Shown one piece after another: positions 16,621 through 24,935 of a stretch of DNA of 44,460 nt. The stretch is from a beta proteobacterium L13 (GTDB lineage Bacteria > Pseudomonadota > Gammaproteobacteria > Burkholderiales > Chromobacteriaceae). The notes under the pieces are model-generated. The model did not search any database, was not told the origin of the DNA, and worked only from the letters and a program-made list of their open reading frames with translations. Position numbers and translations under genes: made by a program. The first letter of the stretch is position 1, and every line of letters starts with the position of its first letter. The stretch lies in the NCBI GenBank assembly GCA_000335715.1, contig AMYZ01000024.1:1-44460 (forward strand), written 5' to 3'.

Positions 16621-17409
16621 ATGAAGCGTCTTTTGCGAGGGCTGGTGCTAGGCGCTAGCATGCTGATGGCCACGGCGCAGTCCGCCAGCCTGCCTGCCAT
16701 GGTGGTGGTCACCGAAGATGCGCGCCCGCTGCATTATGTGTGGCAAGGCCAGCTGCAGGGCGAGGCCCCGCCATTGATCGACCTGTTGTTGCAGGAAGCG
16801 GGTATACACTACAGTCAGCAGGTCTACCCATGGGCGCGGGCTTACATGATGGCCAGCAGTCTGCCCAATGTATTGATCTACTCGATCGCACGCACGCCAG
16901 AGCGTGAGGCCCAGTTTCACTGGGTAGGCAAACTGCTGACGGTGCAGTACGCCATGTATGCGCTGCAGACGCGTCAGGATATCCGCGCCCGCACGGTGGA
17001 GGATCTGCACAACTACCGGCTGGGGGTCACGGCCAACGATGTGCGCGCCCACTGGCTGCGTGAACAGGGTATTCGCGAGGTAAGCCCGGACAACCGTACC
17101 GGCATGGACGTGACCCATAATGGCTTGAGCAATATGCGCAAGCTGCTGCAAGGCCGCGTTGACATGGTGCCGACTTCTGCCGTGGGTTTGCGCTCATTCT
17201 GCCTGACCGAAAGTGTGGATTGCAGCCGTTTTCGCCGTGTCATGGTTTTGCCTTTCAGTGTGGACCTGTACGTAGCAGCTAGCCTGCAAACCCCCCAGCC
17301 AGTGGTGCAGGCTTTGCGTGGTGCCTATGACCGGATTAACCGTAATGGTCGCTATCAGCGCTTGATGGCACCGTATATCGATGGTACTAGCGTGGCGCTG
17401 GTACGGTAG
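16621..17409 (+). CDS. Periplasmic solute-binding-like protein (SBP family 3 type), paralogue 1
   Basis: A 262-residue exported protein with signal peptide MKRLLRGLVLGASMLMATAQ. Earlier in-frame ATGs at 16570 and 16606 would add residues before a good signal peptide, and an AGGGT precedes 16621. The mature part starts with VVVTEDARPLHYVWQG and contains VYPWARAYMMA and LIYSIARTPEREAQFHWVG, a pattern shared with the next gene and with the gene at 19632-20372. It resembles transporter substrate-binding domains, but no permease or ATPase is adjacent. It may be an orphan binding protein feeding a remote transporter or a chemoreceptor; the ligand is unknown. Confidence 0.75.
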   Translation: MKRLLRGLVLGASMLMATAQSASLPAMVVVTEDARPLHYVWQGQLQGEAPPLIDLLLQEAGIHYSQQVYPWARAYMMASSLPNVLIYSIARTPEREAQFHWVGKLLTVQYAMYALQTRQDIRARTVEDLHNYRLGVTANDVRAHWLREQGIREVSPDNRTGMDVTHNGLSNMRKLLQGRVDMVPTSAVGLRSFCLTESVDCSRFRRVMVLPFSVDLYVAASLQTPQPVVQALRGAYDRINRNGRYQRLMAPYIDGTSVALVR

Positions 17410-17420
17410 AAAGCGTGATC

Positions 17421-18194
17421 ATGAAAAAATGGACGCAGCGCTTGCTGGTGTTGGTGTGCTGGTGGAGTGTGTGCAGCATGGTGCAAGCCGCCACCGCCGC
17501 CACTTTCCGCGTGGTAACCGAGGATGCGCCACCTTTTACCTATTGGCACGATGGCGAACTGGCCGGCCCGGTACTGCCGTTTGTGGACAAGCTGATGCAG
17601 GCGGCCGGCTTGCCCTATACCCATCATGTTTATCCGTGGGCGCGCAGCCTGGCACTGGCGCAACATGCACCGAATGTACTGATCTACGCCTTGGCCCGCA
17701 CGCCGGAGCGCGAAGCCAGCTTTCACTGGATAGGCGAGCTGGTCGAGATGCGCATCTACCTTTATGGCATGGTTGGCCGCAAGACTCCGCATGTGGACTC
17801 GCTGGCACAAGCCAGGCAGCTGCGTATCGGGGTCATCAACAAGGATGTGCGTCTGGATTGGTTCAAGGCAAACGGCTTTAGCGAATTGAGCCCCACCTCT
17901 GTGGGCGGGCTGGATCTGTCAGAAAACAGCGAGGTCAACATGCTCAAGCTACGGCGTGGCATGGTGGATGCCGTGCCAGTCAGCCGTATTGCCATGCAGA
18001 CGTATTGTCGCCAGAGCAAGCTGGATTGTGGCCAGTTTCGACAGCTGTATCCGCTACCGATGACGATGTCGCTGTACCTGGCGGCCAGCAAAAAGACTTC
18101 TTACGAGTATGTGAATACCTTGCGCTACCACTACCGCAAGCTGGTACAGAACGGTAGCCATCACCAGGCGTTTTCCCGCTTGAACGACGGCTAG
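17421..18194 (+). CDS. Periplasmic solute-binding-like protein, paralogue 2
   Basis: A 257-residue exported protein with a signal peptide (MKKWTQRLLVLVCWWSVCSMVQA), starting 11 bases after the previous stop; a GTG at 17415 is an alternative start. It is a tandem duplicate by pattern: FRVVTEDAPPFTYWHDGELAG, VYPWARSLALA, LIYALARTPEREASFHWIGEL and a late VDAVPVSRIAMQTYC segment parallel to VDMVPTSAVGLRSFC in paralogue 1. Both carry two spaced cysteines in that late segment, perhaps a disulfide. The ligand and partner are unknown. Codon use is normal for the genome. Confidence 0.75.
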   Translation: MKKWTQRLLVLVCWWSVCSMVQAATAATFRVVTEDAPPFTYWHDGELAGPVLPFVDKLMQAAGLPYTHHVYPWARSLALAQHAPNVLIYALARTPEREASFHWIGELVEMRIYLYGMVGRKTPHVDSLAQARQLRIGVINKDVRLDWFKANGFSELSPTSVGGLDLSENSEVNMLKLRRGMVDAVPVSRIAMQTYCRQSKLDCGQFRQLYPLPMTMSLYLAASKKTSYEYVNTLRYHYRKLVQNGSHHQAFSRLNDG

Positions 18195-18308
18195 CTTGGT
18201 TGGTGAACATACCTGGATTAGCAGGGGTGCCACCTGCGTTCTGCTTGCGCGACTGGCAGCGGGTAATTTGCATGCAGCGCGGCGACAGTGATGAATATCG
18301 AGAGCGTC

Positions 18309-18342
18309 AGAAAGCAAACGGCAGCACCCGTAGGTGCTGCCG
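18309..18342 (-). terminator. Terminator-like hairpin after the Wzz-like gene
   Basis: A 10-bp stem (CGGCAGCACC/GGTGCTGCCG, 18319-18342) with loop CGTA lies between the convergent genes ending at 18194 (+) and 18369 (-). On the minus strand it is followed by TTTGCTTTCT, so it suits the minus-strand gene better; it may slow transcription from both sides. Confidence 0.5.
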
Positions 18343-18368
18343 TAATGGTTTGTTATCGGCTTAGGGCC

Positions 18369-19370
18369 TTAGCTGCGTAGCGCATCTTTCAGGCGTTGCC
18401 ATTGCTGTTTTGTTTCCGGGTTGTGCTGGCTTTTATCGATAGCCGCGCGCACAAAGGCCGTACAGCAACCTGCCATGACACCGGCCAGGATGAATAACAG
18501 GGCGATCAGTGCCCGACCAGGTTTGTCTGCTTTCTTGGGCAGCGTGGCCGGCATGGCAAGAACAATGGATTGCTCCTGCTGCTTCAGCGCCTTGAGCTCT
18601 TTTTCAATGTTCTGTATTACCAGTGTTTTGTAGGTATGAATGAACAGGTCCTTTTTCTGGCGGTCGTTGGCGCTGCTGGTTTTGCTGCCCGGCATAAGCG
18701 ATACCGCATTTTCTTGCATCTTCTGCACTAATTGCTTCTCACCGCCTTGCAGGATAACCGATGATTCCAGCGCCGCAATCGGTAGGGCGTAGGCCAGGAA
18801 CTCATTCTGCTCGATGTCAGCCTTGTCTGCCGGTACGGAAATGGCGGCAATTTCAGCCGCTACATCGGCTTTGGCCAGGTCAAGTTTACTTATCCGCTGG
18901 CTGACCGTGCTGAGCTGAAGTCGTTTGGCCTCGGCAATGATGCGCTGTGCGGTGTCATTGATGTTTTTCTGTGCGGCCTCGGCATCATCCAGTTTCAGGC
19001 TCAGCTGTATCTGGCTGGTTTTGTTATTCAGGCTGGCCGTGTAAGTGCCGTCCAGATCGTTGAGGATGTCCGCGTCGGTGGTCAAGCCATCTTTTTCCAG
19101 CTGCTTGATCAATGGCTGTTTGATGCCTTCGCTCTGCGCCAGGGAAACGAGGGTTTCCGGCGCGATACCCGCATCACTATTCTTGTTCGTGACAATGGTC
19201 GCGGTAGCGGTAAAGGTGCGAGTCTTGATTACATACGCGTAGCTTATCCCCAGCGCAGCAAATACCAGGGTGCAGACTGCAATCAGGCGGCGATGTACCA
19301 CCAGGACGGTGAGCAATTCAATGAGAGAAAACTCGTCTTGTTCTTCTGTGTAGTGTTCGGATGGCGTCAT
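18369..19370 (-). CDS. Wzz/chain-length-determinant-type membrane protein
   Basis: A 333-residue protein with the topology of polysaccharide co-polymerases. The acidic cytoplasmic N-terminus EEQDEFSLIELLTVLVVHRR is followed by a first membrane helix (~30-50) and a long Ala/Lys/Asp-rich, probably helical periplasmic part (~55-275). A Pro/Lys-rich patch PATLPKKADKPGRA (~273-287) leads into a second helix (ALIALLFILAGVMAGCC). Wzz proteins set the length of O-antigen or capsule chains. No glycosyltransferase, Wzx or Wzy gene is nearby, so it acts on a remote locus or has another role. It is flanked by solute-binding-like genes, an unusual setting. Confidence 0.75.
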   Translation of the reverse strand: MTPSEHYTEEQDEFSLIELLTVLVVHRRLIAVCTLVFAALGISYAYVIKTRTFTATATIVTNKNSDAGIAPETLVSLAQSEGIKQPLIKQLEKDGLTTDADILNDLDGTYTASLNNKTSQIQLSLKLDDAEAAQKNINDTAQRIIAEAKRLQLSTVSQRISKLDLAKADVAAEIAAISVPADKADIEQNEFLAYALPIAALESSVILQGGEKQLVQKMQENAVSLMPGSKTSSANDRQKKDLFIHTYKTLVIQNIEKELKALKQQEQSIVLAMPATLPKKADKPGRALIALLFILAGVMAGCCTAFVRAAIDKSQHNPETKQQWQRLKDALRS

Positions 19371-19439
19371 GGAAGGTATACGGTTTTATTGTTGGCTAAC
19401 ACGTAATAGCAGCGATGAGATGCTTGTTGCAAGTTTATG

Positions 19440-19445
19440 ATTATA
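19440..19445 (-). promoter_or_regulatory. Candidate -10 box for the Wzz-like gene
   Basis: On the minus strand a perfect TATAAT lies about 70 bases before the ATG at 19370. The -35 region (TGTTTG at 17-base spacing) is weak. The 19371-19631 interval otherwise shows no gene. Confidence 0.4.
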
Positions 19446-19631
19446 CCGAAATCATGCGTATACAAACAGACGTGGACATAGACCGTTGCTGGCAACAAGA
19501 TATGCGATTGGCCAGTGTACAGGCGTGATATCTGCCATGGGCGGAAAATGCGTGCATCATCAAGGGTGATGTGCCTATGAAAGAGAACATGGTAATGGTG
19601 TGGTGTACAAGCCGGCCTTGTTTTGGCGTAC

Positions 19632-20372
19632 TTATTCTGCTGACTGTCTGGCCTCATCATGCGCATCACCCAGATAGCTTCGCATGATGCGTTCGGTTTT
19701 TCCTTGTGCCTGTAGCTGCTGGAATGCCTGCTGTAGCGCTTGAATTGGTGGTTTCGGGGCATTCCGGTGGCAAGCCAGCCAGGAATGGGCTTCGCCCAGG
19801 CTGGCCACGGCTTTCAGCGGAAACCGGCTAAGCCTGGCTTCGTAGCGGGCTACCACGTCATGTACGGCCCAGTAGTCAGCCTGGCCTAGCTGTAGCAACC
19901 GTAAACCGTCTGCGACGACATTGGTTGTGCTATAGGGCAGGCGCAGTTGTTGCAGGCGTATTTCTGCCGACGAGCCTGCCAGTACGGTAATGCGTGCGTC
20001 GGTGGCGGCTTGCAGGTTTGCCAGGCGTGTGCTGCCCACCCAGCCATACAGGCGCAACTGGCCCGGCGCGATCAGCCCCACCCACTGGAACTGCTTTTCC
20101 CTGGCAGGGTGTCGGCTTAGAGGAAACACGCAGGCAGCGCGATGCTGGCTGGCCATCAGTTGCGCCCGGCGCCAGGGTACGGTGCTGATCCCGATAGTGA
20201 TGCCGGCCAGGTTGGCCGCACGCAGTACCAGCTCGTCGGCGATACCGGGTTTTTGCCCACTGCCGGGGCCCATGTGTAGTGGCGGGTATAGCATGCTGTA
20301 TGCCTGCAGCACGGTTTGGGCCTGGGCAGAAGGGGCGAATAGCAGAAAGAGTGTCAGCAGGCGAATCAGCAT
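19632..20372 (-). CDS. Periplasmic solute-binding-like protein, paralogue 3
   Basis: A 246-residue exported protein with signal peptide MLIRLLTLFLLFAPSAQAQ. It shares the layout of the two plus-strand paralogues: PLHMGPGSG early, STVPWRRAQLMAS (compare VYPWARA) and FPLSRHPAREKQFQWVG (compare IARTPEREAQFHWVG). It is more diverged and lacks the late cysteine pair. No transporter subunits are adjacent. It lies on the same strand as, and 74 bases after, the decarboxylase gene, with a strong terminator between them, so it is expressed by read-through or by a promoter not recognised here. The ligand is unknown. Confidence 0.72.
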   Translation of the reverse strand: MLIRLLTLFLLFAPSAQAQTVLQAYSMLYPPLHMGPGSGQKPGIADELVLRAANLAGITIGISTVPWRRAQLMASQHRAACVFPLSRHPAREKQFQWVGLIAPGQLRLYGWVGSTRLANLQAATDARITVLAGSSAEIRLQQLRLPYSTTNVVADGLRLLQLGQADYWAVHDVVARYEARLSRFPLKAVASLGEAHSWLACHRNAPKPPIQALQQAFQQLQAQGKTERIMRSYLGDAHDEARQSAE

Positions 20373-20389
20373 CTACAACATGGCCGGGG

Positions 20390-20428
20390 AAAATAAAAAA
20401 GGCGTACAGGGCAAAGCCTGTACGCCTT
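20390..20428 (-). terminator. Rho-independent terminator after the decarboxylase gene
   Basis: On the minus strand a 12-bp stem (AAGGCGTACAGG/CCTGTACGCCTT) with loop CTTTGC is followed by TTTTATTTT. It sits 19 bases after the decarboxylase stop. Confidence 0.9.
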
Positions 20429-20446
20429 GATTGTACGCCTGTCGGC

Positions 20447-22708
20447 TTAGCCTGCCTTGACGCAATCCACGCAATACACTTTTTTACCGTCGACCAGTGT
20501 CGCCACCAGGCCGTGGACGTCGGTTTCAAAGCCCGGCAGCTGGCTGTTGAAGGCCTGTACGAAGCGCAGGTAGTCGACGATGGTGGTGTTGAACACTTCG
20601 CCCGGAATCAGCAGCGGGATGCCCGGCGGGTACGGTGTCAGCAGGACGGCGGTGACGCGGCCTTCCAGCGCCTCTACCGGTACGCGTTCGATCTCGCGGT
20701 GCGCCATCTTGGCAAAGGCGTCGGCCGGGCGCATGGCCGGTTCCATATCGGACAGGTAGATCTCGGTGGTGAGGCGGGCAATGTCGTGCTCGCGGTACAG
20801 GCTGTGGATCTTCAGGCACAAATCCTTCAGGCCCACGCGCTCGTACTGAGGGTATTTGGCGACAAATTCCGGCATCACGCGCCACAGTGGCTGGTTCTTG
20901 TCGAAGTCGTCCTTGAACTGCTGCAGCAGCGAGATCAGCGTGTTCCAGCGGCCTTTGGTAATGCCGATGGTGAACATGATGAAGAAGCTGTACAGGCCGG
21001 TTTTTTCCACCACCACGCCGTGTTCGGTGAGGTACTTGGTGACGATGGCGGCCGGGATGCCCAGCTCTTCGAAGCTGCCGTCCAGGGACAGGCCCGGGGT
21101 CAGTAGCGTGGCCTTGATCGGGTCCAGCATGTTGAAGCCGTCTTCGATGCCGGCAAAGCCGTGCCAGCTGTCTTCCGGCTTCAGCGTCCAGTCGATCGGG
21201 TCGCAGATGCCGTCATCGGACAGCGCGTCCGGGCCCCATACGCGGAACCACCAGTCGTCGCCGTACTCTTCGTCAACCTTGCGCATGGCGCGGCGGAAGT
21301 CCAGCGCTTCAACGAGCGACTCTTCTACCAGCGCCTGGCCACCCGGCTGCTCCATCATGGCCGCGGCCACGTCGCAGCTGGCGATGATGGCGTATTGCGG
21401 GCTGGTGGAGGTGTGCATCAGGTAGGCTTCGTTGAAGCTCATGGTGTCCAGCTGGCGGTTCTCCGGGTCCTGCACCAGGATCTGCGAGGCTTGCGAGATG
21501 CCGGCCAGCAGCTTGTGGGTGGACTGGGTGGAGAAAATCATCGATTCCTTGCAACGCGGACGGCCTTCGCCGATGGCGTGGAAGTCGCCGTAGAAATCGT
21601 GGAAGCTGGCGTGCGGCAGCCACGCTTCGTCAAAGTGAAGGGTGTCCACTTCACCATCCAGCATGCCCTTGATCTCTTCCACGTTGTACAGGATGCCGTC
21701 GTAGGTGGACTGGGTGATGGTGAGGATGCGCGGCTTGGTATTGGGGTTCTTGGCCAGTGCTTCACGGGCGAAAGGGTTGGCCGCAATCTTGGCGCGGATG
21801 CTGTCCAGCGAGAATTCGCTTTTCGGAATCGGGCCGATTATGCCGTAGTGGTTGCGCGTGGGCATCAGGAATACCGGAATGGCCCCGGTCATCATGATGG
21901 CGTGCAGGTTGGATTTGTGGCAGTTGCGGTCTACCAGCACGATGTCGCCGGCAGCCACGGTGCTGTGCCACACGATCTTGTTACTGGTGGAGGTGCCATT
22001 GGTGACGAAGAACAGGTGGTCGCAGCTGAAAATGCGGGCGGCGTTGCGTTCGGACGCGGCCACCGGGCCGGTATGGTCCAGCAGCTGGCCCAGTTCGTCT
22101 ACCGCGTTGCACACGTCGGCGCGCAGCATGTTTTCGCCGAAGAACTGGTGGAACATCTGGCCCACCGGGCTCTTCAGGAAGGCTACGCCGCCGGAGTGGC
22201 CCGGGCAGTGCCAGCTGTAGGAGCCGTCGTAGGCGTAGTTCACCAGCGCGCGGAAGAACGGTGGGGCCAGGCTGTCCAGGTAGGATTTGGCTTCGCGGAT
22301 GATGTGGCGTGCCACGAACTCCGGCGTGTCCTCGTGCATGTGGATGAAGCCGTGCAGCTCGCGCAGGATGTCGTTCGGGATGTGGCGTGCGGTGCGGGTT
22401 TCGCCGTACAGGTACACCGGAATGTCCGGGTTGCGGCGGCGGATTTCCGCCACAAAGCCGTACAGGCCGCCCAGCGCGGTTTCGGCCGAGTCGTCGGTGT
22501 GGAATTCCTCGTCATCAATAGACAGGATAAAGCCGGCAGCGCGGCTTTGCTGCTGCGCAAACGAAGTGAGGTCGCCGTAGCTGGTGTAGCCGATAACGCT
22601 CATGCCTTCCGCTTCGATGGCGGCGGCCAGTTCACGGATACCGGAACCGCTGGTGTTCTCGGAACGGAAGTCCTCGTCGATGATGACGATGGGAAAGTGA
22701 AAACGCAT
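20447..22708 (-). CDS. Lysine/arginine/ornithine decarboxylase (LdcA-like)
   Basis: A 753-residue fold-type I PLP decarboxylase with all three parts of the large inducible or biosynthetic class. The N-terminal wing domain has a response-regulator-like fold (FPIVIIDEDF). The core has SWHCPGHSGGVAFLKSPVG (~163-181), DHLFFVTNGTSTSNKIVWHS and the PLP lysine in STQSTHKLLAGISQAS (Lys399). The C-terminal domain has LTPYPPGIPLLIPGE. It closely follows Pseudomonas LdcA by eye (FFRALV, GLYSFFIMFTIGITKGRW), so lysine is the favoured substrate (giving cadaverine), with arginine possible. It acts in the cytoplasm in polyamine synthesis or acid resistance. A ~390-base structured leader precedes the start. 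Confidence 0.88.
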   Translation of the reverse strand: MRFHFPIVIIDEDFRSENTSGSGIRELAAAIEAEGMSVIGYTSYGDLTSFAQQQSRAAGFILSIDDEEFHTDDSAETALGGLYGFVAEIRRRNPDIPVYLYGETRTARHIPNDILRELHGFIHMHEDTPEFVARHIIREAKSYLDSLAPPFFRALVNYAYDGSYSWHCPGHSGGVAFLKSPVGQMFHQFFGENMLRADVCNAVDELGQLLDHTGPVAASERNAARIFSCDHLFFVTNGTSTSNKIVWHSTVAAGDIVLVDRNCHKSNLHAIMMTGAIPVFLMPTRNHYGIIGPIPKSEFSLDSIRAKIAANPFAREALAKNPNTKPRILTITQSTYDGILYNVEEIKGMLDGEVDTLHFDEAWLPHASFHDFYGDFHAIGEGRPRCKESMIFSTQSTHKLLAGISQASQILVQDPENRQLDTMSFNEAYLMHTSTSPQYAIIASCDVAAAMMEQPGGQALVEESLVEALDFRRAMRKVDEEYGDDWWFRVWGPDALSDDGICDPIDWTLKPEDSWHGFAGIEDGFNMLDPIKATLLTPGLSLDGSFEELGIPAAIVTKYLTEHGVVVEKTGLYSFFIMFTIGITKGRWNTLISLLQQFKDDFDKNQPLWRVMPEFVAKYPQYERVGLKDLCLKIHSLYREHDIARLTTEIYLSDMEPAMRPADAFAKMAHREIERVPVEALEGRVTAVLLTPYPPGIPLLIPGEVFNTTIVDYLRFVQAFNSQLPGFETDVHGLVATLVDGKKVYCVDCVKAG

Positions 22709-23103
22709 ACCTGAGTCCTTGTTGCTGTTAACTCGGACACGTCAGGCTGCCGTGGGGCCGCTTGGGCTGCGCGTGAACCACGCCGGGTGCGACGGCGTGA
22801 GCACCTGTAACGCCAAAGCTGGCCTTCGCGGCGGGGCCGGAAGTGTCACTCGGTGCGCGTTGGGGCACAGTTCTGTACGTACGACGTGATGCCGCCGCCC
22901 TGGATGGCTGGCCTTGAGGCGCGATTGTTTATCCGCCATGCCAAGGCACGACGGAACAAAGGGGCGCTTTGCACCGCGGTCCGCACTGGGAGGCTCGCCT
23001 CCTTCACGTCTGCCGGCTTAGGGTGTTGTCGTCCGGGTGGCCTTGATTGAGGTTGGCCGCAACGGAAAACACCTTCGAATAACCCAAGAAAGCGCGCATT
23101 GTA
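22709..23103 (-). promoter_or_regulatory. Long GC-rich leader of the decarboxylase gene with candidate -10 box
   Basis: Minus-strand TACAAT at 23098-23103 is a candidate -10 box, without a clear -35; transcription from it would give a ~380-base 5' leader. The leader has several hairpins: GGAGGC/GCCTCC (22989-23002 region), and CACGCC (22794-22799) pairing with GGCGTG (22779-22784). The latter GGCGTG can alternatively pair with CACGC at 22771-22775, giving mutually exclusive structures close to the start codon. No conserved ORF is convincing here. It does not match any riboswitch consensus I can recall; a regulatory role is inference. The rest of the gap up to 23226 holds no gene I can support. 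Confidence 0.4.
23051..23062 (+). repeat. Dispersed repeat copy (GGTTGGCCGCAA)
   Basis: An exact intergenic copy of the 12-mer, inside the presumed leader of the decarboxylase gene (opposite orientation to that transcript). Confidence 0.65.
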
Positions 23104-23226
23104 GCGGCATTGTGGGCGTTTATGTTGCACGGCAGTATTACAGGCAGAAAAAGTTTTCGTGCCAGGCTGCTGCTGCAAGGTTATCAAGTGGATTTGATCA
23201 AAAAGACGTGCGCAAACAAGTGTTTG

Positions 23227-24678
23227 CTACGGTGTGGCGTCGGGTGGCGTACCGCTTTTTGGTGTGCTGCGCTGGCGCCGCCGCCAGAGCCGCGGCAAGG
23301 CGCGCAGTAGCACGCTACCGCCTAGTAGGACGAGCACCAGGGCGAGGGGTACCACCACCAGATAGGGTTGCCACAAAATGGCGGCGGCCAGCGCTAGCAG
23401 CACCAGGGCGATGCTGGCAAAGGCGCTGGCTTCGCTATCTTCGACATTGCGTGTGCCGCGTACAGCGGTGTCCAGTACCTCGCCTAGGCGGGCTGCCTGG
23501 CGCGCGGCGGCTGCGGCGCTGGCGGCCGCGTGCTGGCGCAAGGGCAGGCGTGGGCCTTGCTGGCGCGGCTTGGCCAGCGCCGGCCGTTTATGCATGCCGC
23601 TCAGCACGACCTCGGTGGCGTGATCGATATCCTGCAGAAAGCGGGTTTCCATCTGGGCCGCCAGCTGGGCATCTTCTATCGCCAGGTCCAGCTCGCGGTT
23701 GGCCAGCCAGCTGGACACGTTAAGGTTAGTAGAGCCGATGCGCGCCCAGCGGCCATCTGCCACCGCGGTCTTGGCGTGGATCATGGGCCCGTTCCATTCG
23801 AATACCCGCACGCCTGCTTCCAGCAGCGGGCGGTACAGTGTGCGCGATACGGTGGCGATCCAGCCGATATCGCTGCTGCGCGGCACCAGCAGGCGCACGT
23901 CCACCCCGTCGCGGGCGGCGTTGCATAAAGCGCTCAGATAGGCGCCCGTGCCCATGAAGTAGGCGTCGGTCAGCCACAGCCGTTCGCGGGCAAAGCCGGC
24001 GATCAGCAAGTCCAGCCGCATCAGCTTGGCGGTAGACGGTGTGGTGGCGATCAGCCGTGCGCTAACCTGGCCAGCCGCCGCAAGGTTGGCCGCAAGCGGG
24101 GGCAGGGGCTCACCGCAGGCCGCCCAGCTGTCGGCAAATGCCGCCATGGCGTCGGCCAGTAGCGGGCCGCGCAAGCGTAAGCCGGTATCGCGCCAGTCCT
24201 GCCAGCGCGAGCTGGCGCACAGGCCGCCGATAAACGCCGTCTCGCCATCTACTACGATCAGTTTGCGGTGGTCGCGCCCCAGCAGGCTCAGGCCGCTGGC
24301 CCAGCCAGGCGCTTGCCAGGCGCGTACTTGGGCGCCGGCCTGCTGTAGCGGTTTGAAAAAGCCGCGGTAGTGTTCCCGCCAGCAGCCTAGCCAGTCGTAC
24401 AACACATACACCTGCACGCCTTGCGCCAGGCGTTCCAGCAGCAAGCCGCGCAGTTGCTGGCCAAACTCGTCGTCGGCAAACAGATACATCTCTATCAGCA
24501 CGCTGTGCTGTGCCGTGGCGATACTGTCCCACCACGCCTGGAAATTGGCCTCGGCATCAAACAACACCTCGATCTGGTTCCCGGCTACCAGCGGTGCGCC
24601 AGCCGAGCGTGCCAGCGCCTGCTCCGCCAGTTGGCGAAACAATGAGCTTGGGTTCGGGCTAGCGTGGGGGGATGTCAT
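23227..24678 (-). CDS. Phospholipase D/cardiolipin synthase-like protein with C-terminal membrane anchor
   Basis: A 483-residue protein with two HKD motifs: His137-Arg-Lys139-Leu-Ile-Val-Val-Asp144 in RDHRKLIVVDGETAFIGG, and His301-Ala-Lys303 with Asp308 in IHAKTAVADGRWARIGSTN. This is the layout of ClsB-type cardiolipin synthases, which join phosphatidylglycerol with another lipid at the inner membrane. Unlike the common cytosolic ClsB layout, two hydrophobic segments lie near the C-terminus (~425-465), after an Ala/Gln-rich linker, and the chain ends in a basic tail. There is no N-terminal membrane segment. It is a single gene with no operon partner; the exact substrate is uncertain. Confidence 0.82.
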   Translation of the reverse strand: MTSPHASPNPSSLFRQLAEQALARSAGAPLVAGNQIEVLFDAEANFQAWWDSIATAQHSVLIEMYLFADDEFGQQLRGLLLERLAQGVQVYVLYDWLGCWREHYRGFFKPLQQAGAQVRAWQAPGWASGLSLLGRDHRKLIVVDGETAFIGGLCASSRWQDWRDTGLRLRGPLLADAMAAFADSWAACGEPLPPLAANLAAAGQVSARLIATTPSTAKLMRLDLLIAGFARERLWLTDAYFMGTGAYLSALCNAARDGVDVRLLVPRSSDIGWIATVSRTLYRPLLEAGVRVFEWNGPMIHAKTAVADGRWARIGSTNLNVSSWLANRELDLAIEDAQLAAQMETRFLQDIDHATEVVLSGMHKRPALAKPRQQGPRLPLRQHAAASAAAAARQAARLGEVLDTAVRGTRNVEDSEASAFASIALVLLALAAAILWQPYLVVVPLALVLVLLGGSVLLRALPRLWRRRQRSTPKSGTPPDATP

Positions 24679-24935
24679 TTGTTTATTGTCTGACAGTATT
24701 AAAAATTCATTATTTTGTAGGGTTTTGCTGCGACGTGAGGCAAGTCGTTTTTTTGAATGTTAGTGTCTCCAAATTATAAAGACTGATACGGGTAATCCCG
24801 CATTTTGTAGTGATAAAATTACAGTAAGTTGTTGTTTATTAAATGATAATGCGTCGCACAAAAAGCGGTTGCAGGGTCAGTATTCTTGACCTTAGAATCG
24901 AAACATTCGCATCACATTATAAGCAGGGACAAAAG

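Noticed and set aside
19367..19762. 131-codon minus-strand frame between the Wzz-like and solute-binding genes
   Set aside because: It overlaps the end of the solute-binding gene out of frame and has no family resemblance.
21161..22714. 517-codon plus-strand frame antisense to the decarboxylase gene
   Set aside because: The same codon-bias artefact; the decarboxylase reading has all family motifs.
22846..23187. Small ORFs (60-113 codons) in the decarboxylase leader
   Set aside because: No good ribosome-binding site or recognisable sequence, and they cross the hairpins; I cannot support a coding call, though a leader peptide is not excluded.
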